Source of the DNA: Amycolatopsis japonica
Lineage (GTDB): Bacteria; Actinomycetota; Actinomycetes; Mycobacteriales; Pseudonocardiaceae
Reading direction: 5' to 3'
NCBI RefSeq assembly: GCF_000732925.1
Contig: NZ_CP008953.1
Span: 248,001 to 312,000 of the forward strand
DNA length: 64,000 nt
Part shown: positions 42,207 to 51,164 of the stretch, in pieces
How the letters are laid out: the number at the start of each line of letters is the position of its first letter
Position numbering within the stretch: position 1 is the first letter of the stretch
Made by a program: the position numbers and the translations under genes
Notes under the pieces: generated by a model
What the model was told of the DNA's origin: nothing
Database searches by the model: none
Seen by the model: the letters and a program-made list of their open reading frames with translations, nothing else

Positions 42207-45146
42207 TTACCGGTCGGCCGCCGCGGGGGCGTAGGTCGTCATCCGGCGGGCCACGTCGGTCCGCGAACGGGCGCCCAGTTTCCGCAGGACTTTCGCGACG
42301 TGCTGTTCGACCGTACGCGGCGAAAGGAACAATCCGTCCGCTATCTCCCGATTCGTGCGTCCGTCGGAAAGCATGCGCGCGACCTCGAGTTCGCGGGGCG
42401 AGAGCTCCTGGCCGTAGCCGCGCCGCCCCCGCTGCGAGGGCGCCCACGCGCCGTGTTCCCGGAGCAGGTGGCGGCAGCGGCCGGCGTCCCTGGTCGCGCC
42501 GAGCCGCTCGTAGGCCTCCGCGGCCGCCGCGAGCTCCTCGATCGCCTTGCGGTCGCCCGCGTCGAGTCGGCCGGCGGTCAGGCGGCCCGCAGTTAGACGG
42601 CACAGCGCCGCCCGCTCGCGGGCGCCGATCGCCTGATAGGGCATCGGCAGCGCTTCGTAACCGGCCGCGGCCTCGTCGAAAACCGTTGCCGCGGCGGGAT
42701 GTTTGCCACGCGCGTCGAGCAGGATCGCCCGGCCGGCGAGTAGTGCGACCCGGGAGACCGGCGAATCCTTGCCGTCGACGCCGCGGGCGAATTCCTCGAC
42801 CACGGCGTCCGCCTCCGACCAGCGCCCGGCCCGCGTGTAGGCCTCGGCGGCGGCGGGGACGAGCGCCGCCGCCCACACCCAGACACCCTTGCGCCGGGCC
42901 GCCGCGACGGCGTTGTCGGCCGCCGCGCACGCCCCGTCGACGTCGTCCGTCGCGAGGAGCACCCGGATCAGGACGCCCGCCGCCGAGAGGACGACCGGGA
43001 TGGGCCCGTGCTCCGGCGCGTGCACGCTCGCCGCGGTCAGATGTCGTTGCGCGGCGGCGAATTCCCCGCGCACGGCGGCCAGCCCGCCGAGGACGAGCGA
43101 GCATTCCATGACGATCGGGCCCAGGTCGGGATAGCCGTCGCGGAGCTGCTCGGTGGCCTCCGCGAGGCCGGACCAGTCGCCGCGCACCCAGTCGAGCCGG
43201 ACCCTGGTGCCCTGCGCGAGGCCGGCGGCGTAGAGCGCGCCCGCGTCGGTCGCGCGGCGGATCCCTTCCGTGACCAGCTTTTCCGCCCTGGCCAGATGCC
43301 CGGCCCAGGACTGCGCGTCGGCGAGGTTGCACCACATCCTGGCCAGCTGGACCCGTTCGGCCACCCCGCCGCCCTGGTCGGCCAGTTCGGTGAACTCGGT
43401 CCAGGCCGAGCCGTCGCCGATATGCGCCTGAGTGGAGATCCGGTCGCCGAGCAGCGCGAGGCGCAGTTCCGGGTCTTCGATCCGGTCGAAGACCTCCCGG
43501 GCCCGGTCCATCCAGACCTCGTGCCAGGACAGCGGGGTCAGCCCGTCGATCGGCTGGGCGAGCAGATTGATCCCGCGCGCGGCCAGCTCCGGCTCGTCGA
43601 CCAGTTCGGTGATCGCCTTCTCCACCTCGACCCGGCCGCGGCCGAGCCGCCCGATCGTGCGGACCAGCAGCATCCCGAGGCTGAGCCGGATCGTCCCGCG
43701 CACGCTCGGGCGCAGGTCGGTGAGGTCTTCGAGGATCCGCTCCAGTGTCTCGATGACGTCCGGGCGGAACCCGCGCAGCGCGACCTGGCTGAGCTTCGTG
43801 GCCAACCGCGCGACGTCGTCCTCGCCGAGTCCGGCCTCGGCCAGCACGGACTGGAGCAGGTCGATGGCGCGTGAGGTGTCGCCGTGGGCGATGGCCTCGT
43901 CGGCGGCGGCTTCGGCGTAGTGGCGCCATTGCCCGGTCCGGCCCGCCGCGCGCGAATGGTTCGCCAGCAGGGTCAGCGGCGGGGCGGGCTGCTCGGCGAG
44001 CACCTTGATGGCGCGTGAATGCAGCAAAGTCCGTTCCGGGCCGCTGATCGTGTCGTAGACGGCCTTGCGGGCCAAGGGATGCCGGAAGCCGTAGCGGTCG
44101 CCGCCGAGTTCGCCGAGCACTCCGCCGTCCAAAGTGGACAACAGGGCGGTGCGGAGGGCGTCGCCGTCGAGGCACGCGAGTTCACCGATCACGGCCGGTT
44201 CGGAGGGGACGGCGAGCACCGCCGCCGCGCGGGCGAGCCGGACGGCGGGTTCCGGCAGCGCGTCGAGCCGTTCGGTGATGGCCTCACGCAGGGAGATCGG
44301 GACTTCCAGGCTTTCCAGCAGCCGGTCGCCCAGCACCTCGCCGATCGGCAGCCGTCCCGCCGCGTCCCGCAGCGCCCGCAGTGTCTCCTCGACCACGAAC
44401 GGGATCCCGGCGGTGCTTTCGTGGAGCTTCGCGGTGAACGGCGCGGAAACCCTCGGCAGGTCCAGCAGTTCCTCCGCGAGCTTCCCGACGGCGTCGAGAT
44501 CGAGGGGGCCCAGCGTCACGCGGGCGGTCTGGACGTTCGGCGGGGTGCGGAACGGGATGCCGGCACCGTGCCCGGAGGGGGAACCGGTCCGGTAGGCCGC
44601 GACGACGGCCAGCTCGGCGGGCATCGCGGCGGCGAGGAAACGCAAGAGGTCGCGGGTGCCTTCGTCGGCCCACTGGAGGTCGTCGATCAAGACGAGCGCG
44701 GGCCCGCAGGCGATCAGGAGTTCACGGACGGCACGGAACTGACGGTGGCGTTCGGCGCATGGGTCGGCGAGCGGTTCCGGTTGGGGCGGAAGGCTTTCCG
44801 CCAGTTCGGGCAGCAAGGGTCTCAGCACCCCGGCCACCGGACTGAGCGGTCCGAGCGGCCGGTCGCCCGCCGAGCGCAGCGCTTCGAGCACCGGCCCGAA
44901 CGGGAACGGCTCGCGCATCGGCTGGCAGGCGCCCGAGAGCACCCGGGCGGACGCGAACTCGCGGCGCCCGGCCAGCTCTTCGAGCAGCCTGCTGCGGCCC
45001 ATCCCGGGTTCGCCTTCGATCAGCACGGCGGCGGGACGGCGCAGCAGGATCTTCACGATCGCCGAGACCTCGACGTCGCGGCCCACTAATGCCGTCGATC
45101 CGGCGCGGACCGAAACCGAGGTCGGGCGAGGGGTGGCAAGCCACAT
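42207..45146 (-). CDS. Large LuxR-family (LAL/MalT-like) ATPase transcriptional regulator
   Basis: A regulator of about 979 residues. The N-terminal AAA-type ATPase has Walker A GEPGMGRSRLL at 45-55, with Arg51 in place of the usual Lys, and Walker B ALVLIDDLQWAD near 140. A TPR-like helical middle follows. The C-terminal LuxR HTH is in the last ~60 residues (LSPRELEVARMLSDGRTNRE, then SPRTVEQHVAKVLRKLGARS). GAGGAG lies 6 bp before the ATG at 45146 (3 bp before the ATG at 45149). The target is unknown; the protease at 45619 is divergent. Confidence 0.9.
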   Translation of the reverse strand: MWLATPRPTSVSVRAGSTALVGRDVEVSAIVKILLRRPAAVLIEGEPGMGRSRLLEELAGRREFASARVLSGACQPMREPFPFGPVLEALRSAGDRPLGPLSPVAGVLRPLLPELAESLPPQPEPLADPCAERHRQFRAVRELLIACGPALVLIDDLQWADEGTRDLLRFLAAAMPAELAVVAAYRTGSPSGHGAGIPFRTPPNVQTARVTLGPLDLDAVGKLAEELLDLPRVSAPFTAKLHESTAGIPFVVEETLRALRDAAGRLPIGEVLGDRLLESLEVPISLREAITERLDALPEPAVRLARAAAVLAVPSEPAVIGELACLDGDALRTALLSTLDGGVLGELGGDRYGFRHPLARKAVYDTISGPERTLLHSRAIKVLAEQPAPPLTLLANHSRAAGRTGQWRHYAEAAADEAIAHGDTSRAIDLLQSVLAEAGLGEDDVARLATKLSQVALRGFRPDVIETLERILEDLTDLRPSVRGTIRLSLGMLLVRTIGRLGRGRVEVEKAITELVDEPELAARGINLLAQPIDGLTPLSWHEVWMDRAREVFDRIEDPELRLALLGDRISTQAHIGDGSAWTEFTELADQGGGVAERVQLARMWCNLADAQSWAGHLARAEKLVTEGIRRATDAGALYAAGLAQGTRVRLDWVRGDWSGLAEATEQLRDGYPDLGPIVMECSLVLGGLAAVRGEFAAAQRHLTAASVHAPEHGPIPVVLSAAGVLIRVLLATDDVDGACAAADNAVAAARRKGVWVWAAALVPAAAEAYTRAGRWSEADAVVEEFARGVDGKDSPVSRVALLAGRAILLDARGKHPAAATVFDEAAAGYEALPMPYQAIGARERAALCRLTAGRLTAGRLDAGDRKAIEELAAAAEAYERLGATRDAGRCRHLLREHGAWAPSQRGRRGYGQELSPRELEVARMLSDGRTNREIADGLFLSPRTVEQHVAKVLRKLGARSRTDVARRMTTYAPAAADR

Positions 45147-45618
45147 CATGCGCTCCTCGGTGGGGAGTTCCCGCTGAGCCCGACACGATCTTGTGCGTTG
45201 TCCTGCGGAGCCTAAGCACTGCCTACCGGGTCGTAAACCACCCAACACGGACACCCCGGGCACCCCTTGAGGCCGTTCGAGGACGCAGCGTCACCGGTTG
45301 GCTGACGGATCATCGGTTGGAAAATCACCGGACACCCGAAACGTCGGCCACAAACCCGATTCGGCGATTCATCCCACGTTCAGGGGGTGGAAACGACTAC
45401 GCAAGGTATTCGCTCGAAACCCTACTTACGGACGTGTCCGTCCGGGTGCCTGCTCTAGGTGGCCGCCCGTGGAGCAGGGGATTCGGTTCCCGAAGAATGG
45501 GTATACCTATCCCGCGCCGACCCGGATTGCGGCCTTCCCCGGAGTCCAGAACCCTCACCCGTCAGGGGAGGGCCATCGCATGGCGAACCGGAGCCGTGCG
45601 TGATGACGAGGGAGAAGC
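45147..45618. other. 472-bp divergent intergenic region
   Basis: This space separates luxR (minus) from the secreted protease (plus) and must hold both promoters. The open frames across it have non-protein composition. I see a short GGTATACC palindrome at 45500-45507 and the protease ribosome site GAGGGAGAAG just before 45619, but no gene, RNA or long repeat. Confidence 0.6.
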
Positions 45619-46713
45619 ATGAAGATCACGAAGCTCCTCGGTGTGGCCGCCACGGCAGCACTGGCCACCGGCGCGCTCGTCACGGGTACCCCCGCGGCAG
45701 CGACCTCGAACACTCTGCTCAACGCCGAGATGGTCCCCGCCCTGCAACGGGACCTCGGCCTGACCGCCGACCAGGCACTCGCCCGGATCCAGAGCGAGAC
45801 CGCCGCCGGCACGCTCGAACAGGCGCTCGCCTCGGCGCTCGCCGGCAGCTTCGGCGGCGCGAGCTACAACGAGGCCACCGGCAAGCTCCGCGTCGGCGTG
45901 ACGGACGCGGCGAAACTCGGCCAAGTCCTCGCCAGCGGCGCGGAGGCCGAACTGGTCCGCTTCTCGGCCGCCCAGCTCGATTCCACTGTGGACAGACTGA
46001 ACGCGAGTGAGCGCGCGGCGGACGGCGCGATCACCGGCTGGGGCGTGGACACCAAGACCAACCGGGTGACGGTGAACGTCCTGCCGGGCAAGAGCGGCGT
46101 CGTCGACTCGTACCTGGAGAAGGCCAAGGTGGACAAGACCGCCGTCTCGGTGGTCGAGACCACTTCGGTGCCGACCCTCAAGTACGACGTCCGCGGCGGT
46201 GACGCCTACTACATCAACAGCTCTTCGCGCTGCTCGATCGGCTTCTCGGTCAACGGCGGCTTCCTCACCGCCGGGCACTGCGGCCCGGGCACGGTGACCG
46301 GCTCGAACCGGGTCGCGATGGGCTCGTTCGCCCGCGTCAGCTTCCCGACCAACGACTACGGACACGTCCGGGTCAACAGCAACTGGACGCCGCGCGGCAT
46401 CATCAACAACGGCACCCGGGTGAGCGGCTCGACCGTCGCCGCCACCGGCGCTTCGGTCTGCAAGTCGGGCTCGACCACCGGCTGGACCTGCGGCACCGTC
46501 GGCGCCAAGAACCAGACCGTCCGCTACGCCGAAGGCACGGTCTACGGCATGACCGCCACCAACGTCCGCTCGCAGGCCGGCGACTCCGGCGGCTCGTTCA
46601 TCGCGGGCAACCAGGCGCAGGGCATGCTGTCCGGCGGCAACAGCTCGGTGACCTACTTCTTCCCGGTCCGGCCGGCGTTGTCCGCGACCGGGACCTCCCT
46701 GGTCCTGGGCTGA
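45619..46713 (+). CDS. Secreted alpha-lytic/streptogrisin-type serine protease with propeptide
   Basis: A 364-residue preproenzyme. The signal peptide (1-~29, TAALATGALVTGTPAAA) is followed by a pro-region of ~150 residues (RDLGLTADQALARIQSE; AELVRFSAAQLDSTVDRLN) acting as folding chaperone. The mature S1 domain starts near YDVRGGDAYYI. The triad is His in FLTAGHCGPG, Asp in FPTNDYGHV and Ser in AGDSGGSFI. Cys pairs match the family. It is an extracellular protease, possibly controlled by the divergent LuxR protein. Confidence 0.94.
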   Translation: MKITKLLGVAATAALATGALVTGTPAAATSNTLLNAEMVPALQRDLGLTADQALARIQSETAAGTLEQALASALAGSFGGASYNEATGKLRVGVTDAAKLGQVLASGAEAELVRFSAAQLDSTVDRLNASERAADGAITGWGVDTKTNRVTVNVLPGKSGVVDSYLEKAKVDKTAVSVVETTSVPTLKYDVRGGDAYYINSSSRCSIGFSVNGGFLTAGHCGPGTVTGSNRVAMGSFARVSFPTNDYGHVRVNSNWTPRGIINNGTRVSGSTVAATGASVCKSGSTTGWTCGTVGAKNQTVRYAEGTVYGMTATNVRSQAGDSGGSFIAGNQAQGMLSGGNSSVTYFFPVRPALSATGTSLVLG

Positions 46714-46720
46714 CACAGGA

Positions 46721-46769
46721 CGAAGGGCGGACCGAGTGCCTCCAGCGCACTCGGGCCGCCCTTCGTTTT
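46721..46769. terminator. Strong terminator between the protease and the SsgA-like gene
   Basis: A long hairpin: CGAAGGGCGG-A-CCGAGTGC pairs with GCACTCGG-G-CCGCCCTTCG (18 bp with one internal mismatch), loop CTCCAGC, followed by TTTTC. It lies between convergent genes. Confidence 0.85.
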
Positions 46770-46787
46770 CGTGCCGCGGGAAAGTTT

Positions 46788-47198
46788 TCAGACGTTGCTG
46801 ATCTCCTCGATCAGCGCTTCGACGTCGAAGTGCTCGCTCTCGGACCCGAGCGGGACCAGGTCGTAAGTGGACTCGAGGAACGTCTCCACGTCCTCGCGTT
46901 CCAGCTCGAACGACGCATAACCGTCGGGTGACTCGATTTCGAGCGTCAGCATCGCCTCGTCCTCGGAGAGGTCGGGGCGGACGCGGACGTCGCCGAGCCC
47001 GGCGGGATCGGTGAGGCCGGTGACGAGCAGCTCACGCGCGAAGGTCCACTCGACCCACCGGCCGCGCTCGGTCCGGAACGACACGGTGACCGCGAACGGT
47101 TCGCCGGCGTGGAAGGACAGGCGGGAGAGAACGGGCGTGCTGCTGTTGTTCAGCAGAACGAACTGGCTCTGGTGAATTGCGTCGGTGTGCACGGCCAC
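46788..47198 (-). CDS. SsgA/SsgB-family sporulation and cell-division regulator
   Basis: A 136-residue SsgA-like protein, known only from actinomycetes, where family members guide septum placement (SsgB recruits FtsZ). Typical segments are LSRLSFHAGEPFAVTVSFRT, WVEWTFARELLVTGL and MLTLEIESPDGYASFELERE. The ATG at 47198 gives the standard length. Which SALP type it is cannot be fixed by eye. Confidence 0.92.
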   Translation of the reverse strand: MAVHTDAIHQSQFVLLNNSSTPVLSRLSFHAGEPFAVTVSFRTERGRWVEWTFARELLVTGLTDPAGLGDVRVRPDLSEDEAMLTLEIESPDGYASFELEREDVETFLESTYDLVPLGSESEHFDVEALIEEISNV

Positions 47199-47398
47199 TC
47201 CTCAGTGCTCTCGTGGTTCGCGCGGCGCGAACTTTTCGTCTCGGGGAGGAGATGGCCGGGCACGGGCCGGATGACGCGACTGTCGCCACGTTCACGCTAT
47301 CGGCTGCATATGTCCATAGTGGTGTAACGCCGGGCACAGACCCCTTGCGTTCGGGCCGATACCCGTGGTGACGAGGTCAGGGAGTCCTTTTTGGACCC

Positions 47399-47872
47399 TC
47401 AGGGCTCCAGCGGCAGGGACAGCCCGGTCTTGACCCGGTCCATCGCCACCGACGTCGTGAAGTGCCGCACGTTCGGGTTGTCGAAGAACATCCGCCGCGT
47501 GAACGTCTCGAAATCCGCCATGTCCCGGCAGGTCACCACGAGCACGAAGTCGGCGTTGCCGGTGACGTAGTAGCACTGCTGGACGTTGTCGTCCGCGAGC
47601 ACCTGACGGCGGAACCCGTCGAGCACCGCGAGGTTCTCCCGCTCCATCTCGACCATCACCACGAACGTCATCGACAGCCCGAGCGCCGCCGGCGACAGCA
47701 CCGCGACCTCGCGTTCGATCACCCCGGCCTCGCGCAGCCGCTTGATCCGCCGCTGCACGGCCGCCGCCGACAGGCCCACCTTCGCGCCGATGTGCTCGGC
47801 GATCGTGCGGGCGTCGGACTGCAGGCAGGCGAGGATGGCGACGTCCAGGCGGTCGAGGTCGGGTGTGTGCAC
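47399..47872 (-). CDS. Lrp/AsnC family transcriptional regulator
   Basis: A 157-residue protein with N-terminal HTH (LDVAILACLQSDARTIAEHI, then GLSAAAVQRRIKRLREAGVI). The C-terminal RAM domain includes VQQCYYVTGNADFVLVV, the usual effector-binding core. The likely start is the GTG at 47872. No adjacent amino-acid gene indicates its ligand. Confidence 0.92.
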   Translation of the reverse strand: MHTPDLDRLDVAILACLQSDARTIAEHIGAKVGLSAAAVQRRIKRLREAGVIEREVAVLSPAALGLSMTFVVMVEMERENLAVLDGFRRQVLADDNVQQCYYVTGNADFVLVVTCRDMADFETFTRRMFFDNPNVRHFTTSVAMDRVKTGLSLPLEP

Positions 47873-48065
47873 CAGGTCAGGCTAACCGGACGGCTCTCCC
47901 CGGCGCCTGTTCTTTGATCGCGCCCTCGCGCGGCGTCGGTCACGCCCGGGGCGAAGGTGAGAATTCTTTGAATTGTGACCCGGAACACAACTGACGGGTC
48001 TACTGAATGGTAGCGCTTACAAGTGAATGGCAGACCTCTCATTTCCCCCGCGAAAGGATTTCTTG

Positions 48066-49064
48066 GTGCCCTCATCTCAGGTGGCCGTTCTCGCCGGTCT
48101 CGGCTCTTGGCTGCCTCCGCGCGTGGTGGGCAACGAGGAGATCGCCCAGCGGCTGGACACCTCCGATGAGTGGATCCGCTCGCGGACCGGCATCGCCGAG
48201 CGCCGGGTCGTCGATCCCGGGACGTCCACTGTGGATCTCGCCGTCGAGGCGGGGCGACGGGCGCTGACCTCGGCGGGGGAGACCGAGGCGGACGCGGTCG
48301 TGCTGGCGACGTCGACCGCCGACCAGCTGTGCCCGGCCAGCGCGCCGCAGGTCGCGACGAAGCTCGGGCTGAACGGTGTCGCCGCCTTCGACGTCAACGC
48401 CGTGTGCAGCGGGTTCGTCTACGGGCTCGCCACCGGCGCCGGGCTGATCGCCGCCGGTGTCGCGCGGCGGGTGCTGGTGATCGGCGCCGACGCCTTCACC
48501 TCGCTCGTCGACCCCGAGGACCGCGGCACGGTGCCGATCTTCGGCGACGGCGCGGGCGCCGTCCTGCTGCGCGCGGGCGACCCGGACGAACTCGGCGCGC
48601 TCGGCCCGTTCGACCTGCACAGCGAAGGCGAACTGGCGGAACTGCTCTGGGTCGAGGCCGGTGGCGCGAAGAACCGCCGCTCGGACGACCCGCGTGACCA
48701 CTATCTGGTGATGCAGGGCCAGACCGTCTTCCGGCACGCCTGCGCGCGCATGGCCGAATCGGCGCGCGCTGTGGTCGGCGCCGCGGGCTGGGCGGTCGGC
48801 GACATCGACCGGTTCATCGGGCACCAGGCGAACATCCGCATCCTGCAGACCTGCGCGAAGCAGCTCGGGCTCGCCGAGGACGTGATGTACTCGAACATCG
48901 AGAAGGTGGGCAACACGAGCGCGGCGTCCATCCCGATCGCGCTGGCCGACGCGGCCAAGGAGGGCGCGCTCCAGCCTGGGCACCGCGTCGTGATGGGGGC
49001 GTTCGGGGCCGGGCTGACCTGGGGTTCGACGTTGCTGCGCTGGCCGGACGTCATTCCGGGCTGA
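48066..49064 (+). CDS. FabH-like 3-oxoacyl-ACP synthase III
   Basis: A 332-residue KAS III. The catalytic Cys is in DVNAVCSGFVYGL (~112), the His in IGHQANIRIL (~245) and the Asn in GNTSAASIP (~275). It could start fatty-acid synthesis or perform a secondary-metabolite condensation. AAAGGA at 48053-48058 supports the GTG at 48066 over the upstream ATG at 48027. A LacI-like half-palindrome GGTAGCGCTTAC lies at about 48009-48020. Its tail overlaps the cyclase gene by 14 bp. Confidence 0.9.
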   Translation: MPSSQVAVLAGLGSWLPPRVVGNEEIAQRLDTSDEWIRSRTGIAERRVVDPGTSTVDLAVEAGRRALTSAGETEADAVVLATSTADQLCPASAPQVATKLGLNGVAAFDVNAVCSGFVYGLATGAGLIAAGVARRVLVIGADAFTSLVDPEDRGTVPIFGDGAGAVLLRAGDPDELGALGPFDLHSEGELAELLWVEAGGAKNRRSDDPRDHYLVMQGQTVFRHACARMAESARAVVGAAGWAVGDIDRFIGHQANIRILQTCAKQLGLAEDVMYSNIEKVGNTSAASIPIALADAAKEGALQPGHRVVMGAFGAGLTWGSTLLRWPDVIPG

Positions 49065-50544
49065 GCGCCGCCCAGGCGTGCGTCGGTTCTTGACGCCCGC
49101 GAAGCTCCAGTTCCGCGTACGGCTCCCAGTGCGAGCGCTCGCTCTCCAAGGCCGCTTTGAGCACCGCTTCGCTCGCCAGGATCCGGCCGTCGGCGGCTTT
49201 CGCGTACTCGGTCAGGCGCGCGGCCTCGTTCACCGCGTCGCCGATGACGGTGTACTCGAACCGGCTGCTGGTGCCCAGCTGACCGGCGAAGACCCGGCCG
49301 CTCGCGACGCCGATGCCGAGGTCGAGCTCGCCGGTCTCCTGGACCGCGTCCCGGATCGCCCGCGCGGCCGAAAGCGCGGCCGTCGGCGCGTCCGCGAGCC
49401 GGGTCGGGGCGCCGAAGACGCAGAGCGCGGCGTCACCCTGGAACTTGTTGACCAGCCCGCCCCGCGCCCCGACCGCGTGCACCACGCTGGTGAAGAACCG
49501 GTTGAGCATCTTCACCAGGTCTTCGGGCGGGGTGCGGCTCGCCAAGGCCGTCGAATCGACGACGTCCACGAACAGCGCCGTCACCTCGCGCACATCACCC
49601 GAAAGGGAGGCGCCGTACTCGAGCGCGTGCCGCGCGACCTCGTCCCCGACGTGCCTGCCGAAGAGGTCCCGCATCCGTTCCTGCTCGCGCAGCCCGGCGG
49701 CGAGGTCGTTGACCGACGTCTGCAGCAGGCCGATCTCGCTGGAGTCGTCGACCTCGACCACGACCTCCTTGTTGCCGCGGGCGATCTCGTCGAGCGCTAT
49801 CCGCAGGCGGTGCAGCGGGGTCGCGACGGCCTTCGCGAGCAGGCCCGTCCCGATCGCGCCGACGCCCAGCCCGATCACCGAAAGCATGATCAGGCTCGCG
49901 ACGTGGTCGCCCTGGCCGAGATCCGGCGGCGTGGCCACCAGCAGCACGCCGAGGAACGGGACCCCGCTCGCCAGCGACCAGGTGACGACCACCCTGGTCA
50001 GCACGGTGACCTTGAGCGTCCCCTTCGGCGGCGTCACCTTGAGCGCGATCGTCATCACCGGCCGGGCGACCCATTCCGCGGCGAGATAGGTGAGGCCGAC
50101 CGTCGTCAACCCACCGAGCCCGATGACCAGCGCCATCCCGAGCGCGTCCATCCAGGACCCGAGCACCCGCGCGAGTGAACCGAGCACGATCGTGCCGATC
50201 AGCCAGAGCGTGCCGCTCACGATCCCCATGTCGATCGGGAGCCGGAGCGCCCGCTCGGCCTCGGCCTTCGTCGGCGGGCGGCCGAAGACGAACCAGACCG
50301 CCGTGCGCCGCTGCAGCCATGCCGTCCACACGGTGCCGACGATCAGCGACAGCGCCACGATCCCGGCCGCGGTGACGCCGAGGATCCAGCCGCGATCGCC
50401 GACCTCGCTCGGAAGGCCCTGCAGGAGCAGCAGCAACGCCACGACACCGGCGCCGCACACACTGGATCCGACGCCGAGCGCGGCGAAGCCGAGACTGGTC
50501 CTGAGCACCAGCCGGAACCGGCTCGACATCGTCTTCGCGCGCAC
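49051..50544 (-). CDS. Membrane class III adenylate cyclase with HAMP domain
   Basis: A protein of about 497 residues. Six TM segments (residues ~10-260) lead to a HAMP linker (ATPLHRLRIALDEIARGNKE) and a class III cyclase domain from ~330. Metal-binding Asp residues are in VTALFVDVVDST; the purine-specifying Lys and Asp in NKFQGDAALCVFG and YTVIGDAVN; transition-state Asn and Arg in VNEAARL. All key residues are present, so cAMP synthesis is predicted. Starts at 50544 (GTG) and 50529 (ATG) are possible. Confidence 0.9.
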   Translation of the reverse strand: MRAKTMSSRFRLVLRTSLGFAALGVGSSVCGAGVVALLLLLQGLPSEVGDRGWILGVTAAGIVALSLIVGTVWTAWLQRRTAVWFVFGRPPTKAEAERALRLPIDMGIVSGTLWLIGTIVLGSLARVLGSWMDALGMALVIGLGGLTTVGLTYLAAEWVARPVMTIALKVTPPKGTLKVTVLTRVVVTWSLASGVPFLGVLLVATPPDLGQGDHVASLIMLSVIGLGVGAIGTGLLAKAVATPLHRLRIALDEIARGNKEVVVEVDDSSEIGLLQTSVNDLAAGLREQERMRDLFGRHVGDEVARHALEYGASLSGDVREVTALFVDVVDSTALASRTPPEDLVKMLNRFFTSVVHAVGARGGLVNKFQGDAALCVFGAPTRLADAPTAALSAARAIRDAVQETGELDLGIGVASGRVFAGQLGTSSRFEYTVIGDAVNEAARLTEYAKAADGRILASEAVLKAALESERSHWEPYAELELRGRQEPTHAWAALSPE

Positions 50545-50613
50545 CCGGTGATCGTATGACCTCCGGCGGAAAAAGGTTCGCCGGTTCCCGGGCGCGGTGG
50601 TTACCGTGCGGGC

Positions 50614-51114
50614 ATGGAACCGTTGGGCCAGGACGAGATCAGAGCGTCCTTCGTGAACTGCACCCGAGGCGAGGCCAAGGGAGTCACGCTGCCCGCCCGG
50701 CCCGAAGAGATCCCTTGGGAGAAAAGGGAATTCCTCGGCTGGCGCGATCCGAAGGCCGCCGCGCGGGCGTATCTCGTGCTGCCGTACCGCGGGGAGACCG
50801 TCGGGCTTTCCCTGCGCGCCGCGCCCCGGCCGAAGGGCCGTGTGCTGCTGAGCAACATGTGCGGCCTGTGCACGACGACACATCCGCTGTCCGACATCGC
50901 GCTGTTCTCCGGCCGCCGCGCCGGGAAGCTGGGGCGCGAGGGCAACACGCTCGGCATCTACGCGTGCGCGAATCTGGCGTGCAGCCAGTACATCCGCGGC
51001 GAGCTGAAGTCGGACGTGCCGCAGCCGGCGGAAACGCTGTCGCTCGAAGAACGCGTCTTCCGGCTGGAGGACAAGCTGCACCGGTTCGTGGAGCGGGTAC
51101 TCGAGTCACGCTGA
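50614..51114 (+). CDS. FBP-domain zinc-finger protein (FusB/EF-G-binding type)
   Basis: A 166-residue protein with an N-terminal helical segment and a C-terminal treble-clef zinc finger: LSNMCGLCTTTHP then YACANLACSQYIRG (four Cys). This resembles the FBP/FusB C-terminal domain that binds elongation factor G. The role in actinobacteria is unclear; a ribosome-rescue or antibiotic-protection function is inference. It is followed by a distinctive palindrome at 51122-51161. Confidence 0.82.
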   Translation: MEPLGQDEIRASFVNCTRGEAKGVTLPARPEEIPWEKREFLGWRDPKAAARAYLVLPYRGETVGLSLRAAPRPKGRVLLSNMCGLCTTTHPLSDIALFSGRRAGKLGREGNTLGIYACANLACSQYIRGELKSDVPQPAETLSLEERVFRLEDKLHRFVERVLESR

Positions 51115-51121
51115 GGTACCT

Positions 51122-51161
51122 GCGGTAGAACGCATTCAGAGGACTAAATGCGTTCTACCGC
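51122..51161. repeat. Perfect 15-bp-arm hairpin between convergent genes
   Basis: GCGGTAGAACGCATT (51122-51136) pairs exactly with 51147-51161 across a 10-nt loop, CAGAGGACTA. It resembles the other intergenic palindromes in placement but not in sequence. There is no T tract. Probably a terminator between convergent stops. Confidence 0.8.
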
Positions 51162-51164
51162 GCC

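Noticed and set aside
48009..48022. LacI-type operator upstream of the FabH-like gene
   Set aside because: Only an imperfect 11-bp palindrome around AGCGCT; too short to call without other copies.
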